Counted from the first letter of the stretch, positions 17,621-26,633 are shown. The stretch is 64,000 nucleotides of DNA from Leifsonia sp. Root4 (GCF_001425085.1 NZ_LMDN01000003.1:321684-385683); one strand, 5' to 3'. The notes: generated by a model from the letters alone, not told the origin. Numbers and translations: made by a program.

Positions 17621-17637
17621 CTTCACGCCGTGTGAAG
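17621..17637. promoter_or_regulatory. Inverted repeat upstream of the HTH gene
   Basis: CTTCAC at 17621-17626 and GTGAAG at 17632-17637 form a perfect 6-bp inverted repeat with a 5-base loop, 48 bases before the HTH regulator start. It may be an extra operator or a leader hairpin; its sequence differs from the three TTGAGC sites. Confidence 0.35.
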
Positions 17638-17684
17638 ACTCACAATGAGCAGACGATGGTGACGTGCCTGAGCAGAGGTGGTGA

Positions 17685-18122
17685 ATGGTGATCCGCGACT
17701 TGACAGAGGTTGAGAGCAAAGCGGCCGCAGAGGACCTCGCGAAGCGCCTCCGGCTCTTGCTTGACGTCGCGATCGCCGAGACCGATTTCGAACCGACGTT
17801 CTCGCAGATCGCCGCATTTCTTGAGGCGCGCGGGGCGAACCTCTCGCGATCTCGATGGACGTACATGGTGAATGGCCACCGGTACGTGCAAGACCAAGCG
17901 ATCTTCGAGGGCCTTGCTGAATTCTTCGACGTGGATGCCGCCTTCCTCGTGGGCGCGGAAGGCGCTGAAACGCCGGCCAGGGTGAGCGCACAGCTCGACC
18001 TAGTGCGATCTATGCGCGCCGCGCGCGTGAAGTCCTATGCCGCTCGCACCTTGGGCGACATCTCACCGAACGCGCTTCAGGCGATCAGCAAATTCCTCGA
18101 CGAGGAGATCGCCCGCACATAA
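17685..18122 (+). CDS. HTH (XRE-like) regulator, ImmR-like in context
   Basis: 145-residue DNA-binding protein. The helix-turn-helix lies at about residues 35-80 (TFSQIAAFLEARG, LSRSRWTYMVNG, LAEFFDVDAAFLVG); the C-terminal helices (RVSAQLDLVRSMRAARVKSY) probably form the dimer interface. It starts 79 bases after the last of three palindromes and is followed by an ImmA-like protease gene. That arrangement matches ImmR/ImmA of ICEBs1, in which the protease inactivates the repressor on induction. Repression of both divergent promoters is inferred. It could also be an unrelated local regulator, since ImmR similarity is only at fold level. Confidence 0.82.
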   Translation: MVIRDLTEVESKAAAEDLAKRLRLLLDVAIAETDFEPTFSQIAAFLEARGANLSRSRWTYMVNGHRYVQDQAIFEGLAEFFDVDAAFLVGAEGAETPARVSAQLDLVRSMRAARVKSYAARTLGDISPNALQAISKFLDEEIART

Positions 18123-18186
18123 CCAGCGGTCTGAGTACGCCGGGGACGCTGGGATCCAGACACGTCCGAAGGAGAGTGACGACATC

Positions 18187-18651
18187 GTGAACACCGAAGT
18201 GATCGTGTCGGCGGCGTTCAACGGCCTTGGGCTCGGCGATGCGTTTTCATTCGACGAACTGGTTGGCGCTGTGCAAGGTCGGCGCCAGCGCCGCCTGCGC
18301 ATCGTCGAGCTTGCTGAACTCGGCGATCACGACGGACTGTGTGCCGTCTGGCTCATGACGGATACCGAGGATATGGTGCTTCACGCCCACAGCGACTCGG
18401 CATTGCACCGGCAGCAGTTCGTACTGCACGAGTTCGCGCACATCCTGCTCGACCATGGTGTCGACGATGATCCTGAGATGCCGGATGTCCTCCTGCCCGA
18501 CATCCCTCCCGAGACCCGCCGGCGTCTGCTCCGGCGTCAGAACCTGGACACCGCCGACGAGATCGTCGCGGAGTCGCTGGCTGACAAACTGGCCGCGGCG
18601 ATCAGAGGTTCGACCATGCACGGCTCCAGATTTCTGGAGATCTTCGGGTGA
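18187..18651 (+). CDS. ImmA/IrrE-type metalloprotease
   Basis: 154 residues from the GTG at 18187, chosen because AAGGAGAG lies ten bases upstream; earlier in-frame starts read through the preceding gene. The zinc-binding motif is HEFAHILLDH at 81-90, preceded by ALHRQQFVL, the usual M78/ImmA signature; a downstream Asp/Glu-rich helix (ADEIVAESLADKLAAAI) supplies the third ligand. Family members cleave a partner HTH repressor. The neighbour at 17685 is the obvious target. Its stop overlaps the next gene (GTGA), coupling it to the membrane protein. Confidence 0.85.
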   Translation: MNTEVIVSAAFNGLGLGDAFSFDELVGAVQGRRQRRLRIVELAELGDHDGLCAVWLMTDTEDMVLHAHSDSALHRQQFVLHEFAHILLDHGVDDDPEMPDVLLPDIPPETRRRLLRRQNLDTADEIVAESLADKLAAAIRGSTMHGSRFLEIFG

Positions 18652-19670
18652 TCCCAATTCTCGTCTCGGCCCTGATGTGGACGCTCCTCGCGTTTCTGCT
18701 CATTCTGAGACGAGGGCGCGATGAACGCAGCATCACGTACGCCGCGCTTACCATCGCGGTCGCGATGACGCTCAACATCGACCCCGTCTACGAGACGGTC
18801 GATAGCCTCGTTGGCGGCACCAACCTTGCAACCCTTGTCGCTGATCTCGCCCTGATGGTCGGCATCTTCTTCCTCGGCCGCGCAGTCAATAGGGCATCCG
18901 ATCATCAGTCGTGGGCCGTTCAACTCGTACTCAGGCGTTCCACGCTCGCGATCGCCTTTGCCTGCGCGATCATCGCGTTCTTTCTCATCGATCGGGGCAC
19001 CACCACCACGAACTTCATGATCGAGTTGGGGGACCAGCCCGCCGCCGCTGCCTATTCGGTCATCCACTTCCTCTACTACGGGAGCGTCGTCGCGGCGATG
19101 GCCGTGCTGTGTGCGCGACAGGTCCGAGTCAACGAGGGTGCGCAGCGGCTGCCATCGGTTTCCCTGCTGCTCGGCAGTACTCTCGGAGTCATACTGGCCG
19201 CCGTCATCATCACGATGGATCTCGCTCACGCGGCAAGAAACGACGAGCTGTTGACGTCGGCATCCGTCGCGTACGGACCGCTGAATCTGCTGACGTTCTT
19301 CTTCCTCTGTCTTGGGTTTGCCAGCCAGCCCGCAGTTCGCGCCGTGGAGCGGCGTTCGAGAGAGCGGATGACGCGGGTGCTCGTGCGGGAACTCGAGCCA
19401 CTCTGGGGCGCAGCAACTACCGTGCGCCCGGGCATCAGCCAGAACGAGGCGGCCGCATTCCATGCCGATGAGCCCGAAACGCTTCTCCATCGCCAGGTCG
19501 TGGAGATCCGTGACGCGATGATCGATACGCGGGTGTCATTCGAACTGAGTGAGGCGGAGCGGGAACTCGTTGAGCGTGCCGAGCTGCACCTCCTCGGAGC
19601 CGGCTCGACCGGCACGACGAGCGCCGCTGACTCGACTGCGCCGATCGGCGAAGGGCGGAAACGCGCATGA
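18648..19670 (+). CDS. MAB_1171c-like seven-TM membrane protein
   Basis: 340 residues: seven hydrophobic segments in the first 230 residues (for example ATLVADLALMVGIFFLGRAV and AIAFACAIIAFFLI) and a cytosolic tail of about 110 residues with repeated acidic and Arg-rich helices (FELSEAERELVERAELHLL). This layout matches the MAB_1171c/DUF6545 family, labelled putative transporters and often found beside ImmA-like genes in actinobacteria. It starts with GTG overlapping the protease stop and ends overlapping the hydrolase start. A sensor that controls the protease is an attractive inference; transport is not supported by any motif. Confidence 0.78.
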   Translation: MIPILVSALMWTLLAFLLILRRGRDERSITYAALTIAVAMTLNIDPVYETVDSLVGGTNLATLVADLALMVGIFFLGRAVNRASDHQSWAVQLVLRRSTLAIAFACAIIAFFLIDRGTTTTNFMIELGDQPAAAAYSVIHFLYYGSVVAAMAVLCARQVRVNEGAQRLPSVSLLLGSTLGVILAAVIITMDLAHAARNDELLTSASVAYGPLNLLTFFFLCLGFASQPAVRAVERRSRERMTRVLVRELEPLWGAATTVRPGISQNEAAAFHADEPETLLHRQVVEIRDAMIDTRVSFELSEAERELVERAELHLLGAGSTGTTSAADSTAPIGEGRKRA

Positions 19671-20830
19671 GAATCGGCTGGGCGATAGCGGCCACGGCGG
19701 CTGCGGCTAGCATCGCCATTGGAGGACTTGGCCTGGTCATTGCAAGGCGCCTCACTGCCCCCGTGGTTCGGCGAAGCTATGAGCTCACAATTCGGGGTGT
19801 GGATACTTCGGGGGAGCGGCCGATCGTTCTCCTCGACCGCACTCCGCACACCGCCGCGCCCGGCCTCTACTGCCTCCTGCTCGAGAATGGTGGTTTAGTT
19901 CGCCTTTCGAGCGAAGTCGAAAACCATGGACCGGAGCGCATCGGCCGGGAAGTCTTGGGAACGCTCGATGAGGGCCTGAGAACTGGTGCACGAGCATCCT
20001 GGAGCGGCATCTACTTCTCCAGCCCGGAGGATGCCGGCCTTGAAGCAACGGACGTCGACGTGCAGACGGACGTCGGCACAGCGCCGGCTTGGCTCGTCAC
20101 CCCGCCCGCGGGCTCTTCGTCGACGTGGGCGATCCACGTGCACGGCCTCGGAAGCCCGCGCTCAGGAACGCTTCGTGGCGTGCAGGTTGCCAACGAGGCC
20201 GGACTCACGTCGCTCGTCGTGAGTTACCGGAATGACGGCGAAGGTCCAACAGTCGGATCGGGACGATCAACGCTCGGCGCCACCGAGGTTGACGACGTGC
20301 GGGCTGCCGTGCGCTACGCGCTCGCGCACAGGGCGCGCCACGTCATCCTGTTCGGCTGGTCGATGGGTGCGACGATCGCGCTGCAACTCTCTGCCGAACC
20401 CGCGTTTCGGGGGGTCGTTGCGGGGCTCGTGCTTGAGTCGCCCGTGCTTAACTGGGGCGCGACGATCAGCGCAAACTGCACTCGATCAGGGTTGCCGGCT
20501 TGGGCGGGTGCCCTCGCCGCGCCGTGGCTCGACAACTGGCTGCTCGCTCGCGTCACTGGTCTCGGTGATTCCGTCAAGTTGCGCCGTTTCGATTGGATTG
20601 CGCGTGCCGACGAACTTGCCTTACCGACACTCATCCTCCACGGTTCCACCGACACGTCGACACCGATCTCGGTATCGGCTCGTCTCCGCGATCTCCGGCC
20701 CGACGTCGTACACCTCGAGAAGTTCGACGCTGGTCACACGATGACTTGGAACGAAGCTCCGGCGCGATGGCGTGCGACTGTGATGTCTTCGCTCGAAGAC
20801 GAGATTCGACCTTCTTCAGGCATCGGCTGA
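19667..20830 (+). CDS. Membrane-anchored alpha/beta hydrolase
   Basis: 387 residues with one N-terminal helix (AIAATAAAASIAIGGLGLVI) followed by an alpha/beta-hydrolase fold. The nucleophile elbow is GWSMGA at about residues 226-231, the acid is probably in HGSTDTSTP (about 325-333), and the catalytic His lies in DAGHTMTW (about 358-365). The oxyanion-loop sequence HVHGLGSPRSGTLRG resembles peptidase- or esterase-type hydrolases. It is the last gene of the HTH-ImmA-membrane operon, joined by an ATGA overlap. The substrate is unknown. Confidence 0.82.
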   Translation: MRIGWAIAATAAAASIAIGGLGLVIARRLTAPVVRRSYELTIRGVDTSGERPIVLLDRTPHTAAPGLYCLLLENGGLVRLSSEVENHGPERIGREVLGTLDEGLRTGARASWSGIYFSSPEDAGLEATDVDVQTDVGTAPAWLVTPPAGSSSTWAIHVHGLGSPRSGTLRGVQVANEAGLTSLVVSYRNDGEGPTVGSGRSTLGATEVDDVRAAVRYALAHRARHVILFGWSMGATIALQLSAEPAFRGVVAGLVLESPVLNWGATISANCTRSGLPAWAGALAAPWLDNWLLARVTGLGDSVKLRRFDWIARADELALPTLILHGSTDTSTPISVSARLRDLRPDVVHLEKFDAGHTMTWNEAPARWRATVMSSLEDEIRPSSGIG

Positions 20831-21080
20831 CAGCATCGAAGCTCCGCTCGAATGAGCAAGTACCGGGTCTCGCAGCCTCACAATCGTTTCGGCCAACGCC
20901 GACAGACAGGATCCGTTGCACGAACAAACCTTGAGCCCAGTTCCTACGAAGTCCGTGATCGGACGCTACGGTTACTCTCATCGCGTGCGCGGCATGGTGC
21001 CCTCAGTAGTTGTTGAGGAATGAGGCACAACTGCCAGACGAGGGTTCCAGCGTGGGCGACGAGATCAGATAGGTGACGGA

Positions 21081-22013
21081 ATGAGCGACGTGGAATCCGT
21101 GTGGCACTACACGACGGCTGATGGGCTTCACAGCATAGTGAGCCGAAACGTGCTGTGGGCGACCTCCTACCGCTTTATGAACGACTCGAAAGAGCCAAAG
21201 TATGCCACCAGCGTCCTCACCGAGGCTGCCAGCGAAGTGCGGAAGGATCTCGATCCGGCGCACGTCCCTCGCTTCGATCGCCTTATGCGATTCGCGGCCC
21301 GCAATGGACTCGAGGCATTCCTGCTATGCGCCGCCCGCAAGCCTGACCTACTGACTGTTTGGCGGGGATATGGCTCGGCAGTCCCGTACGCGATCGAACT
21401 GGATGCAACGGTGGACTTGCTCCCCGTCGAGCAAGACAGCGCGAGCGCACACCCGTCTCCTCCCGCCGGGTGGGAGCCCGAGATCGTCGATGAGGATGAC
21501 GAGGGTAACCCCATCTTTGGGCAAGATCCAGACGCGATACAGATCGAGATTCAACGCTGGACGGCAGTGCAATACAAAGCGAAACCAGCGCGCAAGCGGG
21601 TCGAGCGCATCGCGAAGCTCGCTGCCAAGCAGCCCAACCCGCTCAGCGAACACTTATTGCCATGGATGGAACTCGGTGGCATCGACCTACTCCAGCTTAA
21701 GCATCCTGCATTCGTTGATGAACGGGAAGCGCGCACTGTTTTTGAAGTGAATCCACGATGGAAATTCGTCAAGCACCGCGCGACCCGGTTTGGGCTCACC
21801 CCCTACATCGAAGTTTCCGCCGCCGATGACGATAATCAGTACGCGAGCAATGATCGCTTCGTGACGCATCCGGCCAAGAAATTGCCGATCCGTGCCGTGC
21901 ACATTGGTCCCAGCCCGCTTGGTGAAGAATCTGTCGCCGCCCTGCGAGAGTTTCTTGAGTTCAACGGATATCCAGATTTGCCAGTTCTGAAGAGTGATAC
22001 GCCGTTTAGATGA
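21081..22013 (+). CDS. DUF2971-domain protein (cargo, possible defence)
   Basis: 310 residues, soluble. The N-terminus has the DUF2971 pattern VWHYTTADGLHSIV, NVLWATSYRFMND and SKEP, and a later FLLCAA/LLTVWRGYG segment. The first block resembles the H-Y-T/L-I/L-W arrangement of ADP-ribosyltransferase-like folds, which is a suggestion only. It stands alone between the hydrolase (250 bases of featureless sequence upstream) and the hairpin-rich region before the relaxase. DUF2971 genes often sit in mobile elements, so a role in phage defence or element stability is plausible. Confidence 0.7.
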   Translation: MSDVESVWHYTTADGLHSIVSRNVLWATSYRFMNDSKEPKYATSVLTEAASEVRKDLDPAHVPRFDRLMRFAARNGLEAFLLCAARKPDLLTVWRGYGSAVPYAIELDATVDLLPVEQDSASAHPSPPAGWEPEIVDEDDEGNPIFGQDPDAIQIEIQRWTAVQYKAKPARKRVERIAKLAAKQPNPLSEHLLPWMELGGIDLLQLKHPAFVDEREARTVFEVNPRWKFVKHRATRFGLTPYIEVSAADDDNQYASNDRFVTHPAKKLPIRAVHIGPSPLGEESVAALREFLEFNGYPDLPVLKSDTPFR

Positions 22014-22051
22014 GCGGGCTCGTGCCTCGCGAGTGCCTTTTCACGTAGCAG

Positions 22052-22238
22052 CCGAGTAACTGCATGCAGTTGCTCGGGCCCAGTCGAAAACCTGTATTGG
22101 ACGTCGCGCGCCGAGTCTCGCACGCACCGCAGAAGCGGGTCAGGAGCGCCGCCCAGGGGAGGGCGGCGTTGCACTTGGTACTGGGTCGCTGAAACCGGTC
22201 GCACGTCGACTGGTAGGTCCAGGCCGATGCCTCGGCCT
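22052..22238. other. Cluster of three hairpins upstream of the relaxase: candidate oriT
   Basis: The 424-base gap between 22014 and 22437 holds no convincing gene. It contains a 26-bp near-palindrome at 22052-22077 (CCGAG-T-AACTGCATGCAGTT-G-CTCGG, one mismatched pair), a perfect 8-bp stem CGCCGCCC/GGGCGGCG with a 6-base loop at 22147-22168, and AGGCCGA/TCGGCCT with a 4-base loop at 22221-22238. None is followed by a T run, so simple terminators are unlikely. MobF relaxases commonly act at an oriT with inverted repeats just upstream of their own gene. The nick site is not identifiable by eye. Confidence 0.5.
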
Positions 22239-22437
22239 TCTCCTCACCTGTCGAGGACGCTCTATACGAAGCAGGTGCACGACCGACCGTCACTTCTTGA
22301 CGCTGGACCCCAGATTGACTTGTGCGGAACGGCCCAGCGATCGGGATGAACGAAGCGTTGACCAGCCGTCCATTCAGGGTCCCACGCCTCTTGCAGATCG
22401 AGGCGGCGCACCTTCTGCGCGAAGGCTGAGGTGCGCG

Positions 22438-25400
22438 GTGACGGTGTCGATGCGGGTGATGAGCGCGGGGGACGGGTACAAGTACCTCCTGCACACCGTC
22501 GCCGCTGCCGACGGCAACCGCTCGCTTTCGACGCCGCTCACGCGCTACTACCAGGCGAAGGGCACGCCGCCAGGGTGCTGGATAGGCGACGGCGTCCGCG
22601 GGCTGGGCGATGGCCGGATCGCTCATGGCGACGAAGTCACGGAGCCGCAGTTGCAGTTGCTGATTGGCATGGGACGGGACCCGGTCAGCGGAGAACCGCT
22701 CGGGCGTGCATACCCCGTTTACCCAAGTGCCACGGAGCGGACGGCAGCGGACGACGCCGAGCTCGACCAGGAACCCGGCCCAACAGAGCGGGCCGCGGCA
22801 CCCGCAGTTGATGTGCAGGGGGAATCGGGCAGCGGGAGACGGCGGGCGGTCGCGGGCTACGACTTCACATTCTCGATTCCGAAGTCGGCGAGTGTCCTGT
22901 GGGGTATTGCGGATGCGCATATCCAGGCGACCATTGCGCGCGCCCACCACGCGGCGGTTGCCGAGGTGGTTGTGTTCATCGAGCGCGAGGTTGCGGCGAC
23001 CAGGACCGGAGGTATGGCGGGCGACGGCGCTGTTGCTCAGGTCGACGTGATGGGGCTGGTCGCGACGGCGTTCGATCACTTCGACAGCCGGGCCGGTGAC
23101 CCGCACCTGCACACGCACATCGTGATCAGCAACAAGGTGCAGACCGTGCTCGATGGCAAGTGGCGCTCGCTCGACGGCCGGCCGATGCACGCAGCTGTCG
23201 TTGCACTCTCCGAGTTGCACGAGGCGCTCTTCGCGGATGCGCTCACGCGCGCGCTCGGCGTGGAATGGGAGATGCGCGCGCGGGGGAGCGACCGCAATCC
23301 CGCGTGGGCGATCAGATCTGTTCCTGAAGCGCTCGTTACCGATTTCTCGACGCGGTCGCGGCACATCGACATCGAGGCCGACCGACTGATCGACGCGTAC
23401 GTGAGCGAGCACGGTCACCGGCCAAACCCGACGACGATCACGAAGCTGCGCGCACGTGCAACGTTGTCTACGCGGCCAGAGAAAGAAGTGCACTCGCTCG
23501 CAGAACTGACGGCGGAATGGAGCGAGCACGCCGCCCGCATGCTGGGGACGGAGGCGACGGCTTGGGCGAGCGTTGCGGCCGCGAGCCGGCCGGTGCGCCT
23601 GTTGCGTGCAGAGGATGTGCCGCTCGACGTGATCGCTGCGACCGGGCAGAGCGTGATGAAGACCGTGAGCGAGAAACGTTCTACATGGCGGCACTGGAAC
23701 CTTGCGGCCGAAGCTGCACGCCAGACGATGCACTATCGCTTCGCTGCGGCATCCGACCGCGAAGCCGTTGTGGGTCTCATCGTTGACGCCGCCGAATGGG
23801 CCTCGCTTCAGCTCACGCCACCGGAGCTGGCCACGAGCCCGGCCGCATTCCGGCGCGGTGACGGCACATCTGTATTTCGCCCGAAGCACTCCATCGTGTT
23901 CACTTCGCACGAGCTGCTCGATGCGGAAGCGCGGTTGCTCGAGCGCGCCGCGGACGAGACCGGACCACGCATCCCACTGACCGCGTTGCGTTCGACCGCC
24001 TCTCGAAAACTCGCGGGCGGGCTGGGCGATGATCAAATCGCGGCGCTGACGGCTGTCGCCGGATCGGGGCGAGTCATCGATGTGCTCATCGGACCAGCCG
24101 GCGCGGGTAAGACGACGGCAATGCAGGTGCTTCGGCGGGCATGGGAGCGCGAGCGCGGGGTGGGCTCTGTCGTTGGGCTCGCCCCTTCTGCAGCCGCCGC
24201 GAACGTGCTTGCGGAGGACATTGGCATCACGACAGAGAATTTGGCCAAGTGGTGGCAGAACCACCTGAACAACGTTCGTCCCTTCGAAGCCGGGCAGCTC
24301 GTGATCATCGACGAGGCATCCCTGGCGGGTACCCTGCAGCTGGATCGCATCACCGCGCTCGCCTCGGAAGCCGGAGCGAAGGTGCTGCTCGTGGGCGACT
24401 ACGCCCAGCTGCAGTCAGTCGACGCGGGAGGTGCGTTCTCCCTGCTCGTGCACAACCGGGCGGATGCGCCTGAGCTCGTTGACGTGCACCGCTTCGTGCA
24501 CGAGTGGGAGAAGGCGGCATCACTCGGATTGCGGCAGGGCATTCCCGAGGTGATCGACCAGTACGTCGCTTACGGTCGTGTGCGCGACGGCAGCACAGAT
24601 GCAATGGCGGATGCCGCCTATCTCGCATGGCGCTTGGACGCCCGGGCCGGCCGGTCGACCGTGCTGATCAGCGACTCGAACGAGACGGTCGCGTCGCTCA
24701 ACCTGCGCGCCCGCACTGATGGCATTCTGGACGGCCGTGTGGACGCGCTCCACGAAGTCGCCCTGCACGACGGCACGGCCGCCTCGGTCGGCGACACGGT
24801 CATCACCCGCCGCAACGACCGCCGGCTGCATACAGCCCGCACGTGGGTACGCAACGGCGACCGGTGGACGGTGCTTGCCGTGGGGCAGAAAGGCTCGATC
24901 GAGGTGCGTAGGCAAGGTCGCCCATGGGGGAGTACGGCGGTGCTTCCCGCCGACTACGTGCAGCAACACGTTGAACTCGGCTATGCCGTCACCTCCTATC
25001 GTGCCCAGGGAATCACGACCGACACCGCTCATGTCGTCGTGGCGTCGGGGACGTCACGGGAAAACTTCTACGTCGCAATGACCCGCGGACGGGAGGCGAA
25101 CACCGCCTACGTCTCCGTCGACCGGCCCGATGTCGCCCATGGCGGGCCGCGCCCGGGCGACGATTCCGAGCCGTCGGCGCGCAGCATCCTGTTCGGCGTT
25201 CTGGATCACGTCGGCGCAGAGCTCTCCGCACATGAGACACTCGCGGCGGAACAGGTGGCCTGGGGATCGATCGCGCAACTCGCGGCGGAGTATGAGACCA
25301 TCGCGGCGGTCGCGCAGCAAGCCCGATGGTCCTCGCTGGTGCGGAGTAGTGGGCTCACGCCAGACCAAGCCGACGCCGTCATCGACTCGGATGCATTCGG

Positions 25401-25998
25401 GCCCTTGGGAGCAGAGCTCCGGCGGGCCGAGGCAAACCACGTGGACGTCGAACGGCTGCTTCCGCATCTGGTCTGGGCGCGTGGGTATGACGATGCGCAA
25501 GACATCGCGGCCGTTCTGCGCACGCGAATCATGAGGGCAGTGGCGCAGGATGGTGGCGCTGGCCGCGCGCGGAGGACTCCGCAACTGATCGCAGGGCTCA
25601 TCCCGACGGCCGTCGGGCCAATGGATGCCGACTTGGCTCGTGCCTTGGTCGAGCGCGGATCGCTCATTGAAGTGCGCGCAAAGGAGCTCGTCGATCACGC
25701 GCGGCGCGCGAAGGCAGAGTGGGTCCAAGCCCTTGGCGCACCGCCGCGTGCAGCGCCTGCTGCCGCGGAGTGGCAGCGACATGCCCGCACGGTGGCGGCA
25801 TACCGCGATCGCTACGGCGTTACTGGCTCAGGTCCGCTTGGCCCCTCGTCGCTGACGACGGCGCAAGAGCTTGATGCCGCGCGTGCGCGTGCTGCTCTCG
25901 AGGCGTCGCGGCGGCTGGCGAGTAGCGATTCCGAACCACTGAGGGCGCCGAGCCCGACTGTCGCCGCGCACCTTCCATCCGTCGGATTGCAGGTTTAG
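22438..25998 (+). CDS. MobF-family relaxase-helicase (TrwC/TraI-like)
   Basis: Nicks oriT, stays bound to the 5' end and unwinds DNA for transfer. From the GTG at 22438 the protein has 1186 residues; relatives begin with VSMRVMSAGDGYKYLL, and earlier in-frame codons lack the family pattern. Seen in order: catalytic Tyr pair in RYYQAKGTPPGCW (about residues 37-38), the metal-binding 3-His motif with H214 and PHLHTH at 222-227, then a RecD-like helicase with Walker A GPAGAGKTT at 552-560, Walker B IDEAS at 624-628, LVGDYAQLQSV, and GYAVTSYRAQG at 848-858. The C-terminal 250 residues are helical. All key residues appear intact. Confidence 0.93.
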   Translation: MTVSMRVMSAGDGYKYLLHTVAAADGNRSLSTPLTRYYQAKGTPPGCWIGDGVRGLGDGRIAHGDEVTEPQLQLLIGMGRDPVSGEPLGRAYPVYPSATERTAADDAELDQEPGPTERAAAPAVDVQGESGSGRRRAVAGYDFTFSIPKSASVLWGIADAHIQATIARAHHAAVAEVVVFIEREVAATRTGGMAGDGAVAQVDVMGLVATAFDHFDSRAGDPHLHTHIVISNKVQTVLDGKWRSLDGRPMHAAVVALSELHEALFADALTRALGVEWEMRARGSDRNPAWAIRSVPEALVTDFSTRSRHIDIEADRLIDAYVSEHGHRPNPTTITKLRARATLSTRPEKEVHSLAELTAEWSEHAARMLGTEATAWASVAAASRPVRLLRAEDVPLDVIAATGQSVMKTVSEKRSTWRHWNLAAEAARQTMHYRFAAASDREAVVGLIVDAAEWASLQLTPPELATSPAAFRRGDGTSVFRPKHSIVFTSHELLDAEARLLERAADETGPRIPLTALRSTASRKLAGGLGDDQIAALTAVAGSGRVIDVLIGPAGAGKTTAMQVLRRAWERERGVGSVVGLAPSAAAANVLAEDIGITTENLAKWWQNHLNNVRPFEAGQLVIIDEASLAGTLQLDRITALASEAGAKVLLVGDYAQLQSVDAGGAFSLLVHNRADAPELVDVHRFVHEWEKAASLGLRQGIPEVIDQYVAYGRVRDGSTDAMADAAYLAWRLDARAGRSTVLISDSNETVASLNLRARTDGILDGRVDALHEVALHDGTAASVGDTVITRRNDRRLHTARTWVRNGDRWTVLAVGQKGSIEVRRQGRPWGSTAVLPADYVQQHVELGYAVTSYRAQGITTDTAHVVVASGTSRENFYVAMTRGREANTAYVSVDRPDVAHGGPRPGDDSEPSARSILFGVLDHVGAELSAHETLAAEQVAWGSIAQLAAEYETIAAVAQQARWSSLVRSSGLTPDQADAVIDSDAFGPLGAELRRAEANHVDVERLLPHLVWARGYDDAQDIAAVLRTRIMRAVAQDGGAGRARRTPQLIAGLIPTAVGPMDADLARALVERGSLIEVRAKELVDHARRAKAEWVQALGAPPRAAPAAAEWQRHARTVAAYRDRYGVTGSGPLGPSSLTTAQELDAARARAALEASRRLASSDSEPLRAPSPTVAAHLPSVGLQV

Positions 25999-26105
25999 AC
26001 TGACCCCAAGCAACCTCTTATGCGCCGTCGCTCAGTGCGACGACATGACTGCCACTTTCGGACAGCCCTTCCAATGTTCTCGTTGCCGAACGCTCGGAGG
26101 GTTGC

Positions 26106-26516
26106 ATGATGTTCGGATTCGCTTTGAGTTTCGCGTCTCACGCCCACTATCTGCTGCGTCGCTTCTTGCCGACCAATGTCTTGCTCGACGCGATCCACAG
26201 TCGCCGCGGCTTGAAATGGGGCGTCCCCGCGATGCTGCTCGCCATTCCCTACGGGCTCGCCGCGGTCTATTGCTCCGGCGCGGTCCAAGCCGGTGGCTCG
26301 GGCTGGTTGAGCGCGTTCGCGTTGCTGTTCGTATGGAACGCGTTGAGATTAGTCGTGGCCGGGCCGGTTGCCGCAACCCAACTAATCCACGTGCGCGCCT
26401 GTGAGGCGCGAGCGCGACGGCGCCCATGCGTTGGCACCGCGCGCGGACGCGCTGCGGTTGGAGATTTCGCAATGCCAGTTCGATCGCCTGCTCGCGGGGA
26501 CGTCGCCATCAGGTGA
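26106..26516 (+). CDS. Small membrane protein of the conjugation-linked 'sulfate permease' type
   Basis: 136-residue frame. Residues 1-100 match a small actinobacterial family usually mislabelled sulfate permease: an amphipathic start (SHAHYLLRRFLPTNVLLDAI), the motif RRGLKWGVPAMLLAIPYGLA and a second hydrophobic helix (FALLFVWNALRLVVAGPVAA). GGAGG lies five bases before the ATG. The last 35 residues are Arg/Ala-rich and unlike the family, which normally ends near residue 100, so the 3' end may have been altered by a frameshift or junction. It follows the relaxase by 107 bases and could be the last gene of the element. Confidence 0.65.
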   Translation: MMFGFALSFASHAHYLLRRFLPTNVLLDAIHSRRGLKWGVPAMLLAIPYGLAAVYCSGAVQAGGSGWLSAFALLFVWNALRLVVAGPVAATQLIHVRACEARARRRPCVGTARGRAAVGDFAMPVRSPARGDVAIR

Positions 26517-26532
26517 GATCCCGTCTGCGATC

Positions 26533-26633
26533 GGAGTGGGTTTGGCCGGTGGACGTGCTTCTGGCCAATTCGAGGTGACGCGCTCTCGCTGCGCACTGCG
26601 ACGTCGGCCGCGGCTCAGGGCCAAACCCACTCC
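26533..26633. repeat. 15-bp inverted repeat in a gene-free junction region
   Basis: The 393 bases from 26517 to 26909 contain no supported gene; an open frame across them has no protein-like composition. A perfect inverted repeat, GGAGTGGGTTTGGCC at 26533-26547 and GGCCAAACCCACTCC at 26619-26633, brackets 71 bases. No flanking target duplication is visible, which argues against a simple transposon end. It lies exactly where transfer genes give way to sugar genes, so it may mark an element end or be a recombination or termination structure. Confidence 0.55.

Noticed and set aside
22006..24264. 752-codon open frame on the minus strand opposite the relaxase
   Set aside because: It is antisense to a relaxase with all catalytic motifs intact; composition is Arg/His/Pro-rich as expected from a shadow frame in high-GC DNA.
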